NCBI GenBank assembly: GCA_954871525.1
Contig: OX940862.1
Coordinates: 41,718,232-41,782,231 of the forward strand
Direction: 5' to 3'
DNA: 64,000 bases
Source of the DNA: Parietaria judaica
Taxonomy: Eukaryota > Streptophyta > Magnoliopsida > Rosales > Urticaceae
Shown one piece after another: positions 57,243-64,000 of this stretch; the stretch's first letter is position 1; every line of letters begins with the position of its first letter. The notes under the pieces were generated by a model. It was not told the origin of the DNA and made no database searches. It saw only the letters and a list, made by a program, of their open reading frames with translations. Position numbers and translations under genes: made by a program.

Positions 57243-58457
57243 TTTAAAACCAGGTTTAGGAATAAAATTCCACCCAGTAATTACTTAACTAATATTGATT
57301 TAATATGGTAAAAACATCAATATTTTTTGGTAAAAGCTTATGAATTGCTGGTTTCAGCTCGAACGGATCTATCAAGAAGGATGAACCTCGTGTCTGTGAC
57401 GAAGAACATATCGATTACTCTCCCATCCGGAGTTGTCGAAACTTTGACTTTCTTTATAGTCAACTCAAGCTCGCAAAGGACCCTTTGTCACATCTGCTCA
57501 AATATATTGCAAACAAAAACGTATAAGCTTACTTACCCAAAACTAAAAATACACCCATGAGAACTCCGAAACGAAACAATTTATCACCCGGGAAACAAAA
57601 TCATTGGTTCTGAGGGAATCACCGTCCAAAAGCCCTCTCCGGTCGTGGCAACAGATGGTCAAGAGAAACACGTAGGGAGGCCTCGACGGCTTCGACTCGG
57701 TTCGGAAGAAAGACATCCCGGAAGCCGAGGAGCAAGTAGGGCAAGCCTCTATGAGCCTTCTCTTCAATAAGCTCCACCTTGTTTCCGATCTTCCGATCAC
57801 CCAAAACACTAAGTAGCACCATTTTCCGTCCGTGGATACATCTGCACAAACACGGAAATCGAGCAAGGAAAAGACTTTAGTTTGCTGTTTCGATTATTTT
57901 CGAATACGAACACCAAATCAGCAATGAGGTAAACTAATACATAATCCGAGCCATCGGGCTTCTGGATCGGGCCGCACTTCGAAAGGAGTCGGGCTCGAAA
58001 ACGGATTCGGGTCACAAGCTCTAGCAGATTATTACTTAGAATTACACGAATCCTCTCTGTCCTGATTAAAATTCCCTCAGTGAGTCTCTCAAAGAGATGA
58101 ATCTAATGATATTTTGCATTTTCCTGGTAACCAAAAGCAATCTTTATTTTAAAAAAAAAATGAAGAACAGAACGATTTCTCAGCAACCAAACAGTGGAAA
58201 GAGAAGCAAAATGAAGAACAGAAAATCTCCTAATTAAAAAAAAAACACTTGTATTTTCTCGGCAACCAAACAGGGTTGAAAGCTTGAAAGACGAAAGACA
58301 GACCTCCTTTGACAATGCTGAGACCGAAGAAGAGGATTATGCGACACAAATCGCAGCCCAAGCCGGTCTTGTCGGGACAATTGACGGTGATTTCGCTGGG
58401 CTCGTTTTCCGTCTCCGATTGCCTTGTGATCACCACGTCTTCGTGAAGAATTCCCAT

Positions 58458-58840
58458 TTCTTTGTTCACTCCTTCTTCTTCTTCTTGTGTGCGTGTGTGT
58501 GTTTCTTTCTCGAGAAAGTAAGGAAGAAAATTGCAGAAAGCTGAGAAGAGAGAGTGAAGAAAGCTCTCTCTTAGCTCATTTAACTTATTTCTAAAATAAA
58601 TAAATAAAAAGCTCATTTAACTTATTTTGCTACGTCGGTATAAGTATTTATTCTTCTAAATTTTCATGGCAGTATAATTTTATTTTTTTTACCATGAAAG
58701 TTTTCAATGTTTATTATTTTTTTATTGAAATTTTATTACTTTTTATTTGTTTAATATAGCTTTAAATGTATCGTTGATAAAATTCTCTCTAAAGTGACAC
58801 GTGCTCTGTTTACGACCAAATGTCAAAAGTAATAGCACGC
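58458..58840 (-). promoter_or_regulatory. ACR9-like 5' flank
   Basis: 5' UTR-like sequence upstream of ATG 58457 with a 'ctttctcgagaaag' palindrome at about 58502-58516. AT-rich beyond that. Only about 380 bp separate the start codon from the next LTR. Confidence 0.4.
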
Positions 58841-59471
58841 TGTTTACGATGAATATGACGATAGATCTTAACTTTACGAGATAAAATCCACTTCGGTGAA
58901 TGAAGTCACGAGATGAAGAATTTGCAAAGAGTTGAGCGATAATAAAGAATGGATATGTTTGATTGATGGCAAAGTGAATACATAGTAAATAACTAGTGTA
59001 AAGTGTAGAACGAATTGTGTGTCTGTTAGGTTACTTCGTAGGCTTTATTTATAGCCTAGATTACAACGTCTATTTCCTATAATCTAGTAACGGCTAGTAG
59101 ACTAAGCAAATATCTCTTCGCCTCTCCTTTGGTCGCCACGTATAAAATCTGGACGACGTGATATTTGGTGCCTTTCCACGTGGAGGACCCTGGGTTGGTC
59201 AATAAAGGGAGAGCACGCCTAGTCTTCGGGGTTGCTCAGTCTTCGGAAGAGCTGCTTGGTCCTCGTGGGCTTGGTCTTCGGGGAGACTTGGCTCTTGTTG
59301 ACTAAGCTTCGTAGTGGACTCTTGATGGGCCCGTGATGCTGGGCTGCTTTGTTAGGCCTGATAGTTCGTGTGAGGCCCAATTTCCTTTGGGTCTTGTGTC
59401 GTTTGCCCCCAAGGTGTAGTTTCACACCTTGGTGTCGTTTTTTCCAAGGAGGGTGAAATCCTGCATCAACA
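58841..59471 (-). repeat. 3' LTR of the second Tat-like element (left edge approximate)
   Basis: The right edge is clear (CATCAACA before the polypurine tract). The left edge is proposed at TGTTTACG. The minus strand has a TATA-like box (ctataaataaagcc, about 59056-59043). The words 'gatgggcc', 'ggcctga' and 'gtcgttt' near 59320-59440 occur in the same order as in the other Tat LTR, so the families are related but distinct. Confidence 0.6.
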
Positions 59472-59490
59472 GTGAGCCCCCCAGTCCATT
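59472..59490 (-). other. Polypurine tract of the second Tat-like element
   Basis: The minus strand reads GACTGGGGGGCTCAC immediately before the LTR start TGTTGATG. Confidence 0.6.
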
Positions 59491-61713
59491 AAGTATGGAA
59501 TAGTTGATGGACTATCATGTTGACGCGATGTTTTTAACGATATGAAGACTTTAGGTCTCCACCGAGGTGGAATTATTCCACATTTTGTCTTCATATAAGC
59601 TTTGTCATTTTGACCGCAAAACGACGTGTCAATGGAAAACGCGTAAGATCCTCGTTTGCGAGGATTTTTCTTTTGTCGGGATTCCGACCTGTTGACTTTT
59701 CCTTATTTCTGGAAGGTTTGAATTTTCGTTGACGGTTTTCGTCTTTCCCTTTGCCCATTTTTGTGTTTCATCATCCAGTAAATATTCGATTTAATTTCAA
59801 AATCCACATAATTTTCTTGACCTTAATTTGTCTTTGCATAAACTACTCAACCTAAGTTACTTTGCAAATCCAATGTGATTTCTACTTCGGACTCCGTTAG
59901 GATTGAATTCACGAGGTGAAAATCGAACCATTAGATTCACTAAGTCCTCTCAGGTCATTCGCTTGAGTGCTAGACCAATACAAGAAGAAAATTTTGCTTT
60001 GAATACCGGGTTCCAAGGTTTTCAAAGATTGTTCGAGGTGTCGAGGACCATCAAAATAATCTAAGGATACCCCGTACTTTGGGTATGTTTAAACATTGAA
60101 ATAAATAATCGAACAAAGCGAGTGCGTAAGAAAGTACACATCAGCTCCGGAGGAAAATAACAAAAATTAACAAAGGTATATGGATATCTCGAACTAGTTA
60201 GATCCCAGTGAGGTATCGTGAATGAATTTATCAACGAAAACCGTAACCATCTAGAAAATTAAAGTACTAAGTCAGGATTACCTTGTCTATCGAGGTGTTG
60301 CGCTCGATCTCGTCATCTTGGGAAACCATCGAGATACAAAGATTTGATACTGGACCTCGCAAAGCGTAGGCTGCCTACGTACCCTTCTTTCAGGGATCAA
60401 GTCATCACGTAGTTCATGGTGTAAGAAGTGTTCTTTAAGGATAGAAGTCCGTGATTACACGTTTCTTTACCCTATCCCTTGACGTGGGGCGCTGAGAGAC
60501 AGTTGTTATAGAGGCCATGTTTAGACTGAAGGAGTCTTTGGAGACTTCCGTTTCCCTTTCTTTCCCTCGCCGCCATAAAATTCATTGACCGCTTCGGGTA
60601 TATTCACCTCGCAAATTGGTTTGGCTCGAAGGAGTATTTGTACTTCCTCTTTTGAAGCCTCGTACAATTTGGAGCTGGTTTTTACCTTATGTTTTGCCGA
60701 GCAATGACTTGGTTCTACATTTAGGCACTTCGGGATGATCTCAAGGTATAGCTAGACATGTATTTGTTGGTTTAGGCAATGCTTTCTTGCATTTTTGTAA
60801 ATGAAAGCGGGTCTCGTTTTTCTCTGTCATTTGGTATATTTTCGATTTATAAATTACCCCGACGTATTCACATCCTTGTATAAAAATTTAGTTTGAAGAT
60901 AAAACCTAACGAGCGGTTCACGGTTTTAGACGATAGCAAAGTAATCACATCAAACGTAGTTCGCGGCATCGTGTGAATGTCTAGAGTTTGAGGGAGTAAT
61001 TCTTGGGTCCTTATTGATTACCTCGAATAGCGTTAGGACGAGTATGTTCGGTTCTCAGTCGGGTCCCGATAAGTCACGTTCCCAACTCTCGAATTATCGA
61101 CTACGATGGGCAAACGTGAGAGTGATGCCAAAACTATATGTACTAGCATAAAAATGAATGTCGCCAATAATGTTCGATATTATCAAATTAAATTCTTGAA
61201 TACAGGACGTGATTATGGAGAACACTTTCTTGTTACACAAAACATGAATCTTTAAAAAGTTTAAAAGATTTTGGAATCAAGAATGTATTAAAGGTAGAAT
61301 ATCAACCGTGGAGTATGGTAGCGTATACTACCATCCCGGGGGAAAATAAATAAACATAGAGAAAAAGGTATATGAATCTTGGACCGTTTTGTACGCAGTT
61401 GGTAAAATTTCTTGGACAACCCTAAATGCCATTTAAAGTTATTTCCAAAGTGGAAAATACGTAAGCAATATGAAGTACCTTATTTTGGAATGATGTTTTC
61501 CATCTCCTTGATCGGGGAGATCTTTTGTGTTCGGGAGCCCAACCTCGTTGTGTTGACTTCTGTTACGTTGGGTTTCCCGCAAAGCGCTAATCACACTTGT
61601 TGCTTCCCTTTTCGTTCTTGAGACTTATTACCGAGGTTTGCCACCTCGTTTTACTTGGGTTTAGCCACGATTCTCCTTCGACTATACTATTGCCTTTATT
61701 AGTCGTCAATCAA
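59491..61713. other. Non-coding internal region of the Tat-like element
   Basis: No coding region was seen on either strand. A segment of about 45 bp, 'ccgg.ggaaaataa...aaa.aaggtatatg', recurs near 60146, 61336 and (diverged) 62886. Confidence 0.5.
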
Positions 61714-62022
61714 AGTTCTTGCACGTTGCTCCCTTGGATGTTTTCTTTTCCGAGCAACTTTCCTTTGCGTTGGGGTTGGACTCGTACTTCAAAATTGAAT
61801 CTGGGGAAACTAGGACGCTTTGAGGTCTTGTACGTTGATCCCTAGATGTTTTCTTTTCCGGGCAACTTTTGGGGTTGGACCCGTACTTCAAAATTGAATC
61901 TCGGGAAACTAAGACGCTTTAAGGTCTTGTATGTTGATCCCTAGATGTTTTCTTTTCTGGGCAACTTTTTGGGGTTGGACCCGTACTTTGAAATCGAATC
62001 TCGGGAAACTAGGACGCATTGA
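61714..62022. repeat. Three-copy tandem repeat, unit 100-110 bp
   Basis: Copies start at about 61714, 61824 and 61924 with 'gttgatccctagatgttttctttt' and 'ggggttggacccgtactt' conserved. The last two copies are over 90% alike by eye and the first carries an extra 10 bp or so. Confidence 0.85.
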
Positions 62023-63149
62023 AGTTGTTATGATAGGCGATGTACTTCGAGGAAGGGGGTCACTTTGTAAAAAGGTTCCGAGGTGTTTCGAACGCTTGCA
62101 AGCACTTCGTACTTTATTCGCGGTGGAGTCACGTGAACTTCACATTATGGATGATTGCATGGGTGCAATGTATGTGCTCCCATTGTTTCTCAAACGAGAT
62201 AGAGTATAATGAGTTACTGTTGGATCTCGTATTATTTTGTTTTTCCGTACGATGATGACCCAACATAGTGTTCAGGGTCTCTGTTGTCGAATTGAAATTC
62301 GTTTTACGAGTTCCAACACTTTGTCGCGAGTTTCATCCCGGGAGTCCGAGATTTATCTCGGCCTGACCGCGGGTAGCATGTATTTTGCATATAAGATTCG
62401 AGCTCGTCATTTAACTATCATGGGAATGTTCACATGACATTAATGAGCAGCCATCTTCGTCCGTACGCGTACGGTTTGACCTCTTTGTGGAGGTCTATTT
62501 TGATTCCTCTGGAGGGTAAGATATAATTCTTCAATTTTGAGGTTTTTAATTTCACCTCGTTCAATAATTGGTTGAAGCCATTTGGAGTTTTTTGACATTT
62601 CAGTGTCAGGTGTCCGTAGGCTTTATCCGAGTCACAATTTTGTGTCTGGCCTTTTCTGTTAAGGATCGTGCATTCTGCTCATAAAGTTTCCCGTCCTTTT
62701 ATTCCCGTTATGTTACTCCTTCTCCGGTGAACACTCAAAATTCTTTTGCACTACCTATGAGCTTGCTTTGACTCGCGAGCTGAGGTTGCGTAAACGGCAC
62801 GAGCTCGACCGTCTCGTCTACGCGTAAGTTTTGCAAGAAATTTTTTGTGATAGTGGATGCATATATGCGTCGTATACGCTCCCACCCCGATGAAAAATAA
62901 ATAAACATGGTCAAGAAGAGAAGGGGTACCTCAAATCGGTTTGTTTGGTGAAGTACCTACTTGCCAATTATACGTTCGAAGGCGCGTACTTGAAGTGCCA
63001 AAGTTCATCATCATGGCTGCGTCTAAGCCATTTATTTTACGTTGGCCCGGATGTGCTCTTGGGTCTTGGCCTTGCGAAGAAAGATTTTCCTCCAATTCAA
63101 TGAGAGTTGCATAGCTTATCCCGTGATGCCTTAGGGTATTGGGTGTCAA
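62023..63149. other. Non-coding internal region, continued
   Basis: Short open frames only (for example 61931-62209 plus), with no family features. No function can be assigned. Confidence 0.4.
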
Positions 63150-64000
63150 ATCGTTTATTGCTCGGATATGGATACGAGATCATTGCAGGATCAAATGTCA
63201 TACAAATCGGGGCGTTTGCCGTCACCCGAATCTAGATTTCTGGTTGTATGGGGCCGCGTGACACTGGAACCTTGGTGTTAACTCACACTTTGGTCGCTAC
63301 TCGGGTATGGACCCGAGGTCACTGCCAAACCAAATGTGAAGCAAATTGATTGAAGATATATTCCATAAGCAAATATCACCCTGAATTTCGCCGTGAAAGT
63401 TCTTGCGAGGTCAAATTTGACACGTATTGCAGAGAATATTATCATCTCATTTTCTACCCGAATAAAGATTTGAGGTTGTTGCGAAATCCGATCGTGAAGC
63501 TAAATTGGTGAGCGATGCATTAAGGCATCTAATATCATCTCCACTTCTTCCCGAATAAAGATTCGAGGTCGTTGTATGACCCGTGGTGAATCTAACAGAT
63601 TTTCGATGCATTAAGGCATCAAATATCACTTTGGTTGTTGCCCAAATGAGTATTTAAATTTGTTGCAAGTTCGAAAACTGCTCAAATCATAGTGTTCACT
63701 TTCACATAGTGTTCACTTTCACCTCGTTTAGTGCCCGGATATGGATCCAAGGTCTTTGTAAGACCCGATGCGAAGAAAACATATTACAAATGCAATATGG
63801 CGTTGGATATCACCTCGATTGTCGCCTCAATGAGGATTCAAGTTCATTGTGAGGCCGAAGATGATAAAATCAGGATGCTCACTCTCACCTTGGTTGCGCT
63901 CGGATAATGATCCGAGGGGAGTGCCATACCGGGGGTGAAGTGAGCAGATGAAAATACGTTGCAATATCAAACATCATCTCGTATGCTGCTCGGAAATAGA
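63150..64000. repeat. Degenerate repeat field at the window edge
   Basis: Variants of 'ccggatatggatccgaggtc.ttg' recur at about 63163, 63300, 63455, 63549, 63735 and 63900, several followed by 'gatgcattaaggcatc.aatatca' (63515, 63606). The period is irregular, roughly 95-165 bp. The array continues beyond the window. Confidence 0.65.

Larger units (their letters stand above)
48559..58457 (-). pseudogene. ACR9: ACR9-like ACT-domain gene, destroyed by two exon insertions and a frameshift
   Basis: Six exons can be placed: 58457-58304; 57841-57623; 57493-57387; 56930-56656 with 51597-51560; 51355-51199 with 49275-49148; 48696-48559. All introns have GT-AG ends. With insertions removed and one extra base discounted the total is 1215 nt (404 aa), the size of plant ACR9. 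ACT-domain blocks are clear: ITVNCPDKTGLGCDLCR, DGKWCYLVFWVIG, HTLVQIVCQDHKGLL, and a C-terminus ending KMLLGWE. ACR proteins are ACT-repeat proteins thought to bind amino acids, with proposed regulatory roles. Lesions: a Copia element in exon 4 (duplication ATAAC), a small LTR element in exon 5 (duplication CGGCG), and one extra G in a GGG run near 57483 that shifts exon 3 to a stop. The 3' end abuts Pack-MULE B. Confidence 0.92.
58841..64000 (-). mobile_element. Second Tat-like LTR retrotransposon, 3' part only
   Basis: An LTR at about 58841-59471 is followed by a polypurine-type junction and more than 4.5 kb of non-coding, repeat-rich sequence that runs off the window. Layout and junction sequence (LTR end ...CAACA then GTGAGCCCCCC) parallel the 3' end of the Tat element at 7619-8301. 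No gag, pol or antisense gene is readable up to 64000. They may lie further right or the element may be a non-coding derivative. Confidence 0.65.

Overview
This is plant nuclear DNA. It holds spliced genes with GT-AG introns, a plastid-targeted protein gene, plant-type Ty3/Gypsy and Ty1/Copia retrotransposons with tRNA-Met-type or TGGCGCC-type primer sites, and Mutator-like elements with 9-bp target-site duplications. The gene families (WDR5B, PRP18, ACR9, EXO70, a CC-NB-LRR-type fragment) indicate an angiosperm, probably a eudicot. I cannot fix the species.

Layout. 1-5440: AT-rich remnants of LTR retrotransposons, including a decayed SIRE-like gag on the minus strand. 5441-7115: a Pack-MULE carrying an NLR fragment. 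7470-22072: a WDR5B-like gene whose first exon is split at base 7618 by a 12.85-kb Ty3/Gypsy element of the Tat type (7619-20466). That element has gag-protease and pol in one frame separated by an amber codon in a tobamovirus-like readthrough context, an intron-containing gene on the opposite strand, and a 63-bp minisatellite. 22791-23469: a solo LTR of the same family. 23.5-26.8 kb: AT-rich DNA with small repeats. 26817-34936: a degenerate Copia element, itself split by a 2.77-kb solo LTR. 36386-36854: a Mutator-type MITE that stops 57 bp before the start codon of a three-exon plastid-protein gene (36912-37823). 38320-40505: an intact PRP18 splicing-factor gene on the minus strand. 41.5-45.5 kb: remains of a MULE with Ulp1-like and SWIM-domain transposase parts, then a retrotransposon leader remnant. 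46839-48433: a second Pack-MULE with the same arms as the first but carrying an EXO70 fragment.

48559-58457 (minus): an ACR9-like ACT-domain gene destroyed by three lesions: a small non-autonomous LTR element with identical LTRs in one exon (49281-51198), a nearly intact Copia element in another exon (51603-56655), and a 1-base insertion in a third exon. 58.8 kb to the end: the 3' LTR and non-coding, tandem-repeat-rich 3' part of another Tat-like element.

The strongest signal is a set of recent LTR-retrotransposon insertions directly into coding exons. Exact target-site duplications, together with the rejoined reading frames, allow the original exon structures to be reconstructed. PRP18 and the plastid-protein gene are the only host genes that appear undamaged. 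All calls come from reading the sequence by eye; no database search was run.
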